Shown piece by piece: positions 18,006-25,906 of a stretch of 64,000 bases of DNA; position 1 is the stretch's first letter, and the number at the start of each line of letters is the position of its first letter. A model generated the notes under the pieces. The model was given only the letters and a program-made list of their open reading frames with translations, searched no databases and was not told the origin of the DNA. The position numbers were made by a program, and so were the translations under genes. This DNA comes from Idiomarina zobellii (lineage in GTDB: Bacteria > Pseudomonadota > Gammaproteobacteria > Enterobacterales > Alteromonadaceae), in contig NZ_FNCB01000005.1 in assembly GCF_900100855.1 (NCBI RefSeq), positions 62,001 to 126,000 on the forward strand, given 5' to 3'.

Positions 18006-18212
18006 TTAGCAGTTCATATCCGGAATGGCGTCGCCGCGTTGGTCGGCAATGCGTTGCATAATCCATTCGTCGACTTCTGAGTCTATCCAAGCGACATTTT
18101 TGCCAAGGATTTTGACCGGCTTAGGAAATGTGCCTTCGTTAATCATTTTGTAGATTGATGTAGTGCCCAAGCCTATGCGCTCTTTAACTTCTTTTAAGCG
18201 TAAGAATCTCAT
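18006..18212 (-). CDS. alpA: AlpA-family regulator / excisionase-like protein
   Basis: 68 aa from MRFLRLKEVKERIGLG at 18212, preceded by AGAGGAAATAAC; longer in-frame starts are less likely. MerR-like winged HTH with TTSIYKMINEGTFPKPVKI and VAWIDSEVDEWI. AlpA proteins in P4-like elements activate integrase or act as recombination directionality factors, so this is the best candidate for the excision factor of island 1. Confidence 0.9.
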   Translation of the reverse strand: MRFLRLKEVKERIGLGTTSIYKMINEGTFPKPVKILGKNVAWIDSEVDEWIMQRIADQRGDAIPDMNC

Positions 18213-18346
18213 TGTTATTTCCTCTGATTGGTTTGTCTCAGAGGATTCACAGGGGCTGTAACGAATAACCATGAAAAACGAAACCACTGGATTTCAGGCC
18301 TATATCACGCACGTGCATTCAAGAATCGAAAACATGGAGACACAAA

Positions 18347-18820
18347 ATGCACGAGCAAAATGCTGAGTATGTAACGAATGGGCCGATGACTGAGGTTGAT
18401 GTGCTGAACAAAGCGTCTGAAATCCTCGAGACGAAGTTTTTGAAGGGGGAGGGCTTTACCAGTCCATCTGCTGCAAAAGACTTCCTGAGATACAAGCTGG
18501 CGCATCAAAAGCGTGAAGTGTTCGCCATTCTGCTGATGGACTCACAGCATCGCCTGATTGAGTACAAAGAGCTGTTCTTTGGGACCATTAACGCTGCCCC
18601 GGTGTATCCCCGTGAAGTGATGAAAGAGGTGCTTCAACAAAACGCTGCTGCCATAATCCTGGCCCACAACCATCCATCGGGTGTGACTGAGCCTTCGGAA
18701 GCTGACAAGCGTGTGACGACGCGTATCAAGGACGCGCTCAATCACATAGACGTCCCCGTGCTTGACCACATCGTAGTAGGCCAAGACACGGTTTCGTTTG
18801 CTGAAAGGGGATTATTGTAG
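18347..18820 (+). CDS. radC: RadC-family JAB/MPN-domain protein
   Basis: 157 aa, only the JAB domain, as in the short RadC-like proteins (YfjY/YeeS type) of cryptic prophages. JAMM metal site: E57 (REVFA), H107 and H109 (LAHNHPSG) and D120 (SEAD). Biochemical role unknown despite the name. ATGGAGACA ribosome-binding site; divergent from alpA. Confidence 0.9.
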   Translation: MHEQNAEYVTNGPMTEVDVLNKASEILETKFLKGEGFTSPSAAKDFLRYKLAHQKREVFAILLMDSQHRLIEYKELFFGTINAAPVYPREVMKEVLQQNAAAIILAHNHPSGVTEPSEADKRVTTRIKDALNHIDVPVLDHIVVGQDTVSFAERGLL

Positions 18821-18827
18821 TTTTACT

Positions 18828-18883
18828 GCCACTAAGCAACGTAGCAGAGGTTATCCCTGGGCCTCTTTTACGTTGCTTGGTGC
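18828..18883 (+). other. Long imperfect hairpin after radC
   Basis: Arms of 23 nt (18828-18850 and 18861-18883) pair at 19 positions, including an uninterrupted AAGCAACGTA/TACGTTGCTT core, around a 10-nt loop. No T-tract follows directly, so it is either a weak terminator or another structured element. Confidence 0.5.
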
Positions 18884-19003
18884 CTTATGCTGGCGTTCTT
18901 TATTTTTTGTGGTAATACTGACCTTGACGGTGCATCTAGGCATCTTTTAACGTTAAGCAGTCAAAAATAACTATTACAACCGATTAACAAGGACGATTTG
19001 TAA

Positions 19004-19447
19004 ATGTACTTCATAAACATAAAAGCGCTTAAGGAACAGCATAGAGCGGGTCAATACCAAAGCAACGATAGTCTTATGTACTTATCGGCCACTGTAATAC
19101 TTACCTATCTAGCAATACTGCTTGTTCGCTTTCCTGAAAACGATTGGTCTCTGGGAGTAGATGCAGTAGAGGGTATTATGGTCCTGCTGTCTATTTTTGT
19201 CGCTTACGTTGCCAACGGCGGCAATGGCGGAAGCTACTTTTTGGATAAGTTTGTCTCTATTGGTTGGGTCGTCTTGATCCGTTTGCTACCCGTAATTGTA
19301 CTTTTGGCTTTGGTGATTAATATTGGAGAGACCGCATTCTTCGGCCAAGCTAGCGAGCATGATGGACCCGAAGATATTATCGGATTAGCCGTGATTTATG
19401 GTATTTATACATGGCGGTTAGCCGTCCACATAAAGGATACACGTTAA
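19004..19447 (+). CDS. Hypothetical inner-membrane protein
   Basis: 147 aa with about four hydrophobic segments (near 26-43, 55-68, 82-105 and 125-140) and a short charged N-terminus. No recognised family. Upstream AAGGACG ribosome-binding site. Monocistronic within the island. Confidence 0.6.
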   Translation: MYFINIKALKEQHRAGQYQSNDSLMYLSATVILTYLAILLVRFPENDWSLGVDAVEGIMVLLSIFVAYVANGGNGGSYFLDKFVSIGWVVLIRLLPVIVLLALVINIGETAFFGQASEHDGPEDIIGLAVIYGIYTWRLAVHIKDTR

Positions 19448-19519
19448 GTGTTGCTTTAAGCGCGTGTCAGTCTATGGCACGCGCTCGTATTAATTAGCCT
19501 GCCCTTGCCTTAAAGCGCC

Positions 19520-20203
19520 TCAAACAGGCGCTTTATTTTTTGCATTGCTGCTGTAAAACGATTGACGCTTACCCTGGTACTTGGTCGTTCCTTCCTTGCA
19601 CAGGTAGCTGAAGTGCAGGAATGCGTCTCTGTGTACTGGGTCGTCAGTATTGAGTGGCCCTTGCAGTACCCTAAACACGGGCGTCGATGTGTGAAGGAGA
19701 GCTACCGTCGACTCAGCTGATAACCCATGCGTCTTGAGCCATGCCTGTCGGATTATCTGTCCTAGCTTAGTAGGGTCCTCATGACTTAAGTTACCGACTG
19801 GATATAACGTGTCTTTGTTGGTGAATAGTACGACGTGATAATGCTCTAATTCGCACTCCTCCGTCTGTTCAACCTTCGCAACGTATTCAACCTCTGTTTG
19901 GTAAACACGTTTGCTACGACGGTTTAGGGACTTTTGATAGCTCGCAATACCTGCTTTAACTCGCTCAATAAAATCCGTTATCGGGTTACGTTGAAGGTAC
20001 GGATTCGTATGAGCTGGCAGATGCAAGTCAAACTTTACTGCTAACACTCGCTTATGGTTCTGAAGCATTCTATCCATGACTGTATGTAAGCGGTCTAGGA
20101 ACGGCAGGATGTATGGTGCATTTACTGTATGTAAGCCAAAGCCCTCGTATTCAGCATCATAATGTAGCGCATGATTGTGGTTGTTCGCATTTCGTTTTCT
20201 CAT
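19520..20203 (-). CDS. Inovirus Gp2-like protein (YagK/YfjJ C-terminal domain)
   Basis: 227 aa. Matches what I know of the inovirus Gp2 family, found in P4-like elements (YagK, YfjJ): KRVLAVKFDLHLPAH near the N-terminus, then HYHVVLFTNKDTLY in the middle and LHFSYLCKEGTTKY near the end. HYHVVLF and the early DLHLP may correspond to rolling-circle-type motifs, but I do not see a full catalytic set. AAGAGG ribosome-binding site. Transcribed away from the phased repeat array, which supports a replication role. Confidence 0.82.
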   Translation of the reverse strand: MRKRNANNHNHALHYDAEYEGFGLHTVNAPYILPFLDRLHTVMDRMLQNHKRVLAVKFDLHLPAHTNPYLQRNPITDFIERVKAGIASYQKSLNRRSKRVYQTEVEYVAKVEQTEECELEHYHVVLFTNKDTLYPVGNLSHEDPTKLGQIIRQAWLKTHGLSAESTVALLHTSTPVFRVLQGPLNTDDPVHRDAFLHFSYLCKEGTTKYQGKRQSFYSSNAKNKAPV

Positions 20204-20567
20204 TTCAGACCTCTTGATCGTTATTGATTCATAAGAGATCTGATCCTGTAATTTTTAACTATGAGCCGGACGGCAATCTTCGGGGTTCACCTATTACTGG
20301 CTAAGCATTGGTTACTAGACGTACCAATGAATGATGCACTGATTGATAATAGTGAAGGTTGTATATATTACTATTACCAACATTTGCTACTCGCTAATAC
20401 CTTATGCTTTCGATAAAAAGCACAAGCACTGGCGAGCGTACCTAGTTTCACACTATTCTGATAGTATAGAAGAACGGTGGTTCCTCTACGCTACTAGTTT
20501 TGCCTATATCCTCTTAAGGTTAGGGGCAGGAAAGCGCTATTTTCCGCTATCTATAACAGATCTTGTT
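20204..20567. other. Gene-free stretch before the phased repeats
   Basis: About 360 bp, A+T-rich. One 78-codon open frame exists (20343-20579) but lacks a ribosome-binding site and recognisable content, so I do not call it. Presumably holds promoters and possibly part of an origin. Confidence 0.4.
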
Positions 20568-20673
20568 AATGCGTATTGAATGTGTTTTAAATGCGTTTTC
20601 GGTGCGTTATGATTGAGCTTATCATGCGCCGAGCGATGTGTTAAGAATGCGTAAATAGTGCGTAATCGGTGGT
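20568..20673 (+). repeat. Helically phased 11-bp repeat array (iteron-like)
   Basis: Core TGCG or TGTG begins at 20570, 20581, 20592, 20603, 20625, 20637, 20648 and 20659, all 11 bp (once 12, once 22) apart; near-matches fill 20614 (TGAG) and 20670 (TGGT). Single units read AATGCGTATTG, AATGTGTTTTA, AATGCGTTTTC, GGTGCGTTATG, AATGCGTAAAT, AGTGCGTAATC. Spacing of one helical turn puts all copies on one DNA face, as for iterons or a cooperative operator. Confidence 0.75.
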
Positions 20674-20698
20674 AAATTTCTTCAAAGTGGAGGCTGTT

Positions 20699-21721
20699 TT
20701 GACAGTTCATGATAAGGGTGAAGTAGTACCAAAATCTTTGCTTCCGAAAGATGAAGCACACTGGTGCTGGTTATATATACAGTTAGTTCAAAATAAATGC
20801 ATACAACCGACCGTTGCTACTACGTCACTTAAAGACAGAATAAGAGCGATCAATAGCTACTATCGAACATTGCCTAAGAAGCCACAACCAGACGTTTGCA
20901 GTGGTCAGCAGACTGCACGTATTTATAATGAACAATATGACTATGAGGGGCTAAAGCAAAGTGATTTAGACTGGTGTTTAAATAAATCTTTCGCTACCGA
21001 GTGGTTGTATCTGGTGTGGCTATTTGTAGTCAAATCCAAACCTCGGCCTAGGTTTGATAACCAAGGCAATCAGTCTAGCTTTATATACGAAGTTCCTAGT
21101 TACGTTGATGCTGACATCGAGTTATCAGGTGGCTCAGGGTTTGATATTACAAGTGGTGTGGAAGCATGGGTAAACCCCGATTACAGAGAGTTTGGTTTGG
21201 AATTGCAGCCATATACCCGAGAACAATTAGGGCTATCGGTTGTAGACTTCCTAAATCTTTGTCGTTTAGGAATTGAACAAAAACGAGAGTACATTAGTGC
21301 GATAAAGAGCATAGTCGATTCTGCAAAGCAAGATAATTGGCTGTCTTTTATCAAAGGAGTACAACCGAAGTTGCTGGATTGGCTCTGGGTTTATCTTAGG
21401 GGAACAGATAGCAAAGTTAACTCGAGATACCGGATGCCCGGAAAGATTAGCGATCACTTGGATGCATTTCGTGTTGAAAGATTAATTGCAGAATTCTCGC
21501 TTTGGGGCCGTAGTGTCACCGAAAAACGACTTATCCATGACAAAGTTAAGTCAGCCTTTCAAAGAAAGACTCGGCAGGTTGAGAACGCATCAACGAGAGT
21601 CCGCAAAAACTTTACTTTATCGCATGAAGCAGCAGGTATGCTTGATGAGCTCTCCAAGAGTGAAAAATCGCAGTCTGATTTTCTAGATCGGTTGATAAGA
21701 GAGAAATACCGTGAGCTTTGA
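20699..21721 (+). CDS. Unknown protein next to the iteron-like array, possible replication or DNA-binding factor
   Basis: 340 aa from the TTG at 20699, chosen because GGAGG lies five bases upstream; an in-frame GTG at 20669 would overlap the repeats. No family recognised. The last 45 residues, with NFTLSHEAAGMLDELSKSE and SDFLDRLIREKYREL, look like a ribbon-helix-helix segment. The middle is rich in Trp and Tyr. Position directly beside the repeat array suggests it binds it, either as a replication initiator or autoregulator. Last gene before the right attachment site. Confidence 0.6.
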   Translation: MTVHDKGEVVPKSLLPKDEAHWCWLYIQLVQNKCIQPTVATTSLKDRIRAINSYYRTLPKKPQPDVCSGQQTARIYNEQYDYEGLKQSDLDWCLNKSFATEWLYLVWLFVVKSKPRPRFDNQGNQSSFIYEVPSYVDADIELSGGSGFDITSGVEAWVNPDYREFGLELQPYTREQLGLSVVDFLNLCRLGIEQKREYISAIKSIVDSAKQDNWLSFIKGVQPKLLDWLWVYLRGTDSKVNSRYRMPGKISDHLDAFRVERLIAEFSLWGRSVTEKRLIHDKVKSAFQRKTRQVENASTRVRKNFTLSHEAAGMLDELSKSEKSQSDFLDRLIREKYREL

Positions 21722-21891
21722 ACTACTAATAAATCCAAGCACCGATGACACTAAGTAGGTGTGGTCATTAAAAACTCCCGCATAGAAGCCTAGAGAGGAC
21801 AAGTATAACTTTGTCTTATCGGAAAGGATTCATTATCACTAAAACGGTCTTTAACGTGGGGCTATATGTAACTTACCAAAGTAGACTTCTT

Positions 21892-21910
21892 GGTGGGTAA
21901 AATGGTGGGC
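21892..21910 (+). repeat. Integrase arm-type pair, right end of island 1
   Basis: GGTGGGT at 21892-21898 and GGTGGGC at 21904-21910, 12-bp period. The surrounding bases TTGGTGGGTAA are the same as at the left end (7378-7388), in direct orientation. Confidence 0.65.
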
Positions 21911-21984
21911 AAACTGCAATAAACACGAGCTGCTTTCTCCTAACAACTTGTATTATAAGTATATTTTATATATAAACGATATTA

Positions 21985-22004
21985 AGATCCAGAACATCGA
22001 GTAA
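21985..22004 (+). repeat. Attachment core, second copy (island junction)
   Basis: AGATCCAGAACATCGAGTAA. Read in frame it encodes the same yicC tail I-Q-N-I-E-stop with synonymous codons (AAC, GAG, TAA instead of AAT, GAA, TGA). It serves as right end of island 1 and left end of island 2. Confidence 0.85.
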
Positions 22005-22112
22005 TTTTCTCTACGCTGTCTGATATTTTCCTTATGCTTCCAAAGCCCTTTTATATCAAGGGCTTTGTTGTTTCTGGAACTTCCTGATTTTTCCGATGCG
22101 TAGCAGTTTTTT

Positions 22113-22164
22113 GGTGAGTGCGGCGGTGAGTATGAAACAGTTGTGAAAAACCAGAATGGTGAGT
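22113..22164 (+). repeat. Integrase arm-type sites, left end of island 2
   Basis: GGTGAGT at 22113-22119, 22125-22131 and 22158-22164: 12-bp pair plus a single copy 45 bp from the first, the identical geometry to 7380-7431, with A for G at the fifth base. Confidence 0.68.
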
Positions 22165-22200
22165 ACTTTCTTGTAAAGAGTTTAAGAGAGGTACGCAACC

Positions 22201-23430
22201 ATGGCCACGTTAACCGCAACGAAAATCGCATCATTGGATAGAAATAAACAACACGGGAAATATGCCGACGGCCTCGGTTTGTATTTTGTGGTCCCAAAGA
22301 AAGGGCATTCTTACTGGTCTTATCGTTACATTGTCCATGGCAAGCGCCGTGAAATGACGTTAGGCAAATATCCATTCATGGGGTTGGCCGACGCTCGCGG
22401 CGAACTATTACTGAAAAAGCGTGAGTTACTCAATGGGCTTGACCCTTTGGTAGCCAGGAAGAGGGAGGCTTGGTCGGGCATTGAAACCATGGACCATTTG
22501 TTCGAGGACTGGTTTACGAATGACATTCAACCAAGATTGAAGCACCCGAACATTCCAGCTCGTTTGTACCGAAAGGAGATGAAGCCGGTAATCGGCGATA
22601 TGCGAATTGAGCAGGTTACTGCTAGGGATGCTCGAGAAGTGTTACAACGGGTGAAGTTAAGCGGACGGCCAAGCATTGCGAATGACGTTTTGATGTATAT
22701 GAAGCAGCTGTTTCGTCATGCGGTGAAGCTTGATTTAACCCTGAATAACCCGGCAGCAGCATTTGGTACCAATGATGCCGGGGGCATAGAGAAATCTCGA
22801 GATCGCGCGCTTTCTCTCGCAGAAATCAAAGAGGCAACTAAGATTTTCCGGAAGCATATGGACCGCTTCGGTATGGATAACTACATCGCCGTTTGTTTAT
22901 ATCTGGTGCTTGGCGTCCGTAAAACTGAACTGACTGAAGCACCTTGGAGTGAGCTGGATTTAGTTAAAGCAGAATGGGAAATACCGGATGAACGGGTGAA
23001 GAAAGGCAAAGGTATTGTGATACCACTGCCAAGCCAAGCGGTTGAATGGTTTCACATGCTGAAAGCGCGGTCATTCGGTTCAGACTATGTTCTACCAGCA
23101 CGAAGAGGTTCGAATAGACCTTTCATTGGTGGAGACACCATTAATCGTGCAATCAACAAAATGTTTGGTATCGAACAAGGTCGCAAACGCCCTGGACCTA
23201 ACTTGATGGGAGATATAGAGCATTTTACCGTACACGATTTACGGCGAACCTTTCGCAGCCAAGTGTCAGCACTAGGCTTCAGTGGTGCTGTTGGTGAGCG
23301 GGCCATAAACCATAGTCTGAAAGGCGTTGAAGGCATTTATGACCGTTACGATTACTATGAAGAACGGCGGCAGGCGCACCAGAAGGTTGCTGATGTAATT
23401 GAGCGGTTGGTTTGGTATGACTTAATGTAA
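22201..23430 (+). CDS. Tyrosine integrase of island 2 (P4 type, DUF4102 N-terminus)
   Basis: 409 aa. Same architecture as the integrase at 7462 and clearly homologous along its length (shared GLYFVVPK, NDAGGIEKSRDRAL, HDLRRT, LKGVEGIYDR). Catalytic residues R240, H345-x-x-R348, H371 and Y380. GAGAGG ribosome-binding site before ATG. Presumably recognises the same yicC tail, explaining the tandem insertion. Confidence 0.95.
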   Translation: MATLTATKIASLDRNKQHGKYADGLGLYFVVPKKGHSYWSYRYIVHGKRREMTLGKYPFMGLADARGELLLKKRELLNGLDPLVARKREAWSGIETMDHLFEDWFTNDIQPRLKHPNIPARLYRKEMKPVIGDMRIEQVTARDAREVLQRVKLSGRPSIANDVLMYMKQLFRHAVKLDLTLNNPAAAFGTNDAGGIEKSRDRALSLAEIKEATKIFRKHMDRFGMDNYIAVCLYLVLGVRKTELTEAPWSELDLVKAEWEIPDERVKKGKGIVIPLPSQAVEWFHMLKARSFGSDYVLPARRGSNRPFIGGDTINRAINKMFGIEQGRKRPGPNLMGDIEHFTVHDLRRTFRSQVSALGFSGAVGERAINHSLKGVEGIYDRYDYYEERRQAHQKVADVIERLVWYDLM

Positions 23431-23462
23431 CTAAAAATCGAATTTTAACAAGGAAGTGTTGA

Positions 23463-23562
23463 TTCGTAAGTTAAAAGTCTATTTTGTAACTACAGTAGCG
23501 TATTTGTAAGTGTGATTTTTGATTTGTAATTAAAACACCTAAAATGTAATGACTTTTTTGGT
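23463..23562 (+). repeat. Five 20-bp periodic repeats before the Fic gene
   Basis: GTAA, mostly preceded by TTT, occurs at 23466, 23486, 23506, 23526 and 23546, exactly 20 bp apart. A further GTAA at 23427, at the integrase stop, is nearly in phase. Between the copies the sequence is A+T-rich and not conserved. Two helical turns per unit suggests an operator array. It ends about 75 bp before the Fic start codon. Confidence 0.65.
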
Positions 23563-23637
23563 AAACTAGCTATCATATACGTATACATAAACAATGACTA
23601 AAGATAAGACCTTTTTGGCAAGAAGTAAAGGACTGCT

Positions 23638-25194
23638 ATGAAACCAGTTGGATATGCTTACCTTAATCTGCATTACGATCTACGTCTACCGAAGCTCGGG
23701 GTGGAGGTTTATCAAGATCCAAATGCGGAAAAGGAACAGTTGATCCAATATGGTGGTAGCAAGCGCAAGGTAATTCCTGGCCACCTTAAGTACGATGATA
23801 ACCCCTATTCGCAGATGCATGCGGCAATAAAAAACCAAGGCATCAGACTACATTTCTTTGCAGCAATTTATAAAAAAATTAATGTGACTGAATTTACTGC
23901 GTTTATTTTAGATAAACCGACAAGTCAATATAACCGAGTCCTTTGGTTTCTTTACGAATGGCTAACTGGGCAGAAACTTGATATCCCGGACCTAAAGTCG
24001 TCGAATTATATAAAATTGTTTGAAGACGAGTTCTATTACACCCTGGGAAATGGACAGAAAGATAAAAGAACACGGGTTATTAACAATGCGTTAGGTACAC
24101 CTGAATTTTGTCCGACGATCCGAAAGACAGCTGATATAAGTCAGCTTGATGAGGCTGACGTTTATAAAACTGCATTTGCGAAAATGCAGCGCATCGGAGA
24201 ACAGCTATCAGTTGATGTGATTGGGCGATCAGTTAATTACCTTTATACAAAAGAAACAAAGTCATCGACGGAGATAGAGAGAGAAGAGCCGAATCGGCAG
24301 CGAATGCAAAGATTCCTGAATGCAATAAAAAATGTTGGATTATATGAGTTGAACAAGCATTCGCTCATCAACGTTCAGAACCAAATTGTGGATGAGAAGT
24401 TTAAGGCGACTGATTACCGTGAATCGGAAATTTATGTCGGTACAACGATTCAACGGTTTGGGAATCGAGATGAAGATGTTCATTACGTAGGTGCTAAACA
24501 AGAACACATAGCAAGTATGATGAATGGTCTATTCAAGCTACATGAAAACTTGATGATCGATGGCTCAGTTCCCCCATTATTCCATGCAACTTTGATATCT
24601 TTCGGTGAAGTTTATATTCACCCATTTGATGATGGAAATGGTCGCATTCATCGCTATCTGATTCATGACGTCATGAAGCATCGAGAACCAGAGCATAAGT
24701 TTATTATTCCGATATCTGCTGCGATCTTAAAAAACCAACAAAAGTACGATCAGGTTCTTGAAACCATTTCGGTACCAATAATGGCGATGTTGGATTACGA
24801 ATTCGACAATGCCAATAGAATCGTAATCAATAATGATATTGATTACATGTATCGCTTTCCCGACTATACCGAGCATGTAAAGTTTGTATATGAGATGATG
24901 GATACAGCCATCTCCGATGATCTACTAAAAGAAGTATGCTTACTTACCGTGTTCGACTGTTTGAAAAAATTTATCAACGAAAATGCGGACTTGCCGAACA
25001 ATAAAATCGATATGGTTTTGTCGATTTTTATTCAAAACGGTGGTGAAGTTTCGAAGCGCAAACGTAAGCATTTAGAAGCTCTACTAGATGATCAGATTCT
25101 CAAAGAATTGCAGAAACTGGCGACCCGCCTAATCGAAGAAATTAAGGATAAATTTGAAATTGATGTTGTTGCGGTGATGAATGAGGAGATTTAG
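23638..25194 (+). CDS. Fic-domain protein (AMPylation or related)
   Basis: 518 aa. Fic core motif HPFDDGNGRIHR at residues 328-339, with the catalytic His 328 and the phosphate-binding Asn/Arg present, so likely an active nucleotidyl- or phosphoryl-transferase acting on a protein hydroxyl. N-terminal 200 residues unassigned. Before the core an autoinhibition-like segment SSTEIER (209-215) resembles S-x-x-x-E-G/N but ends in Arg. C-terminal ~150 residues look helical, with a possible winged-helix tail. AAAGGA ribosome-binding site. Preceded by 20-bp repeats and followed 22 nt later by a small membrane protein. Confidence 0.9.
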   Translation: MKPVGYAYLNLHYDLRLPKLGVEVYQDPNAEKEQLIQYGGSKRKVIPGHLKYDDNPYSQMHAAIKNQGIRLHFFAAIYKKINVTEFTAFILDKPTSQYNRVLWFLYEWLTGQKLDIPDLKSSNYIKLFEDEFYYTLGNGQKDKRTRVINNALGTPEFCPTIRKTADISQLDEADVYKTAFAKMQRIGEQLSVDVIGRSVNYLYTKETKSSTEIEREEPNRQRMQRFLNAIKNVGLYELNKHSLINVQNQIVDEKFKATDYRESEIYVGTTIQRFGNRDEDVHYVGAKQEHIASMMNGLFKLHENLMIDGSVPPLFHATLISFGEVYIHPFDDGNGRIHRYLIHDVMKHREPEHKFIIPISAAILKNQQKYDQVLETISVPIMAMLDYEFDNANRIVINNDIDYMYRFPDYTEHVKFVYEMMDTAISDDLLKEVCLLTVFDCLKKFINENADLPNNKIDMVLSIFIQNGGEVSKRKRKHLEALLDDQILKELQKLATRLIEEIKDKFEIDVVAVMNEEI

Positions 25195-25216
25195 GTGCAA
25201 ATAAACAGGAAAGCAA

Positions 25217-25525
25217 GTGTTTCATGATTTTTGGTTAAGTATAAAAAAGCTCTGGACTGCAACAAGACGCTTAGAACTAAGATCTAAAGCCGCAAAAGCA
25301 GCTCAAGCAGAGCAGTTCTTAGCAATCGGTAAGGGGTTATATGCGTTGGCTGTAGCAATCCCTGTCACAGAGCTTCACAGCACTGGCTGGGAAGAGTGGA
25401 GTCAATTAGAATGGATTTCTACGATTGGTATTACCGCATTTGTCGTGTGTTGTTTGGGAGGCCTTACTTCCCGAGCTGGGTTAAAGATGCTAGATGAAAT
25501 CGAAGTGGCGAAGGTAGAAAAATAA
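25217..25525 (+). CDS. Small membrane protein downstream of Fic
   Basis: 102 aa from a GTG at 25217 with AGGAAA upstream. Basic, helical N-terminus, then two hydrophobic segments (near 37-52 and 66-88, with ISTIGITAFVVCCLGGL) and a charged tail. Co-directional and close to the Fic gene, so probably co-transcribed; an immunity or anchoring role is possible but not shown. Confidence 0.6.
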   Translation: MFHDFWLSIKKLWTATRRLELRSKAAKAAQAEQFLAIGKGLYALAVAIPVTELHSTGWEEWSQLEWISTIGITAFVVCCLGGLTSRAGLKMLDEIEVAKVEK

Positions 25526-25602
25526 TTTTAATAGCTTCGACTTCACCTGTCGTATCTAACAAGCGGCCGAACTATCAGTTCGATTTAAGTTCGCACAACT
25601 TA

Positions 25603-25906
25603 CTATCCACCTTGTGTGTTGTCACTCGGCATGATCGCAGCTGCAATTTTATTGGCTATATCTTCAATAGAATCAAATTGAGTTGTGAAACCGGCTAAAT
25701 CGGGAAGAATGCCGCTATACTCTCTAACATCATCGAACGTTACATTATGGAGCACAGGAATTAAGGTTTCTTTGTTCAAAAGAGCACCCAACTCTCGCTC
25801 CGTCCAAAATCGACCAGTTAGGTAGGCCGGTGTCAATAAAGTAATGCCAGAACGAGCCTTTCGCAGACCTGCATCCATTTGAAGGGATTGACTTTTTCCG
25901 AGAGTG
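25603..25906 (-). pseudogene. TIR-domain protein, 5' part lost
   Basis: About 100 codons of a TIR domain C-terminal half: MDAGLRKARSGITLLTPAYL, then FWTERELGALL, then LIPVLHNVTFDDV. The N-terminal half is missing because the IS256-type element joins at about 25906; the apparent start codon lies inside the insertion-sequence end. TIR proteins of this type act in antiviral defence by NAD+ depletion; this copy is almost certainly dead. Confidence 0.8.

Larger units (their letters stand above)
7253..22004. mobile_element. Integrative genomic island 1 at yicC
   Basis: About 14.7 kb between two attachment cores, with a P4-type integrase at its left end reading inward. Cargo includes restriction-modification, a second recombinase, LytTR and CsrA regulators, two integron cassettes, AlpA, RadC/JAB and inovirus Gp2-like genes, plus a candidate replication region. 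AlpA, RadC-like and Gp2-like (YagK/YfjJ) genes together are typical of P4-like cryptic elements such as CP4-57. No conjugation or capsid genes are seen, so it is probably mobilisable or satellite-like rather than self-transmissible. Confidence 0.85.
21722..22200. other. Junction region between islands 1 and 2
   Basis: 479 bp without genes. It contains the right arm sites of island 1 (21892-21910), the second attachment core (21985-22004), an AAAGCCC/GGGCTTT hairpin (22041-22065) also vaguely present after yicC, and the left arm sites of island 2 (22113-22164). Confidence 0.7.

Noticed and set aside
20343-20579. 78-codon open frame before the phased repeats
   Set aside because: No ribosome-binding site, no recognisable content, and it runs into the repeat array.
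23463-23562. CRISPR-like array
   Set aside because: Period is 20 bp with only about 6 conserved bases and no spacer/repeat division; not a CRISPR.
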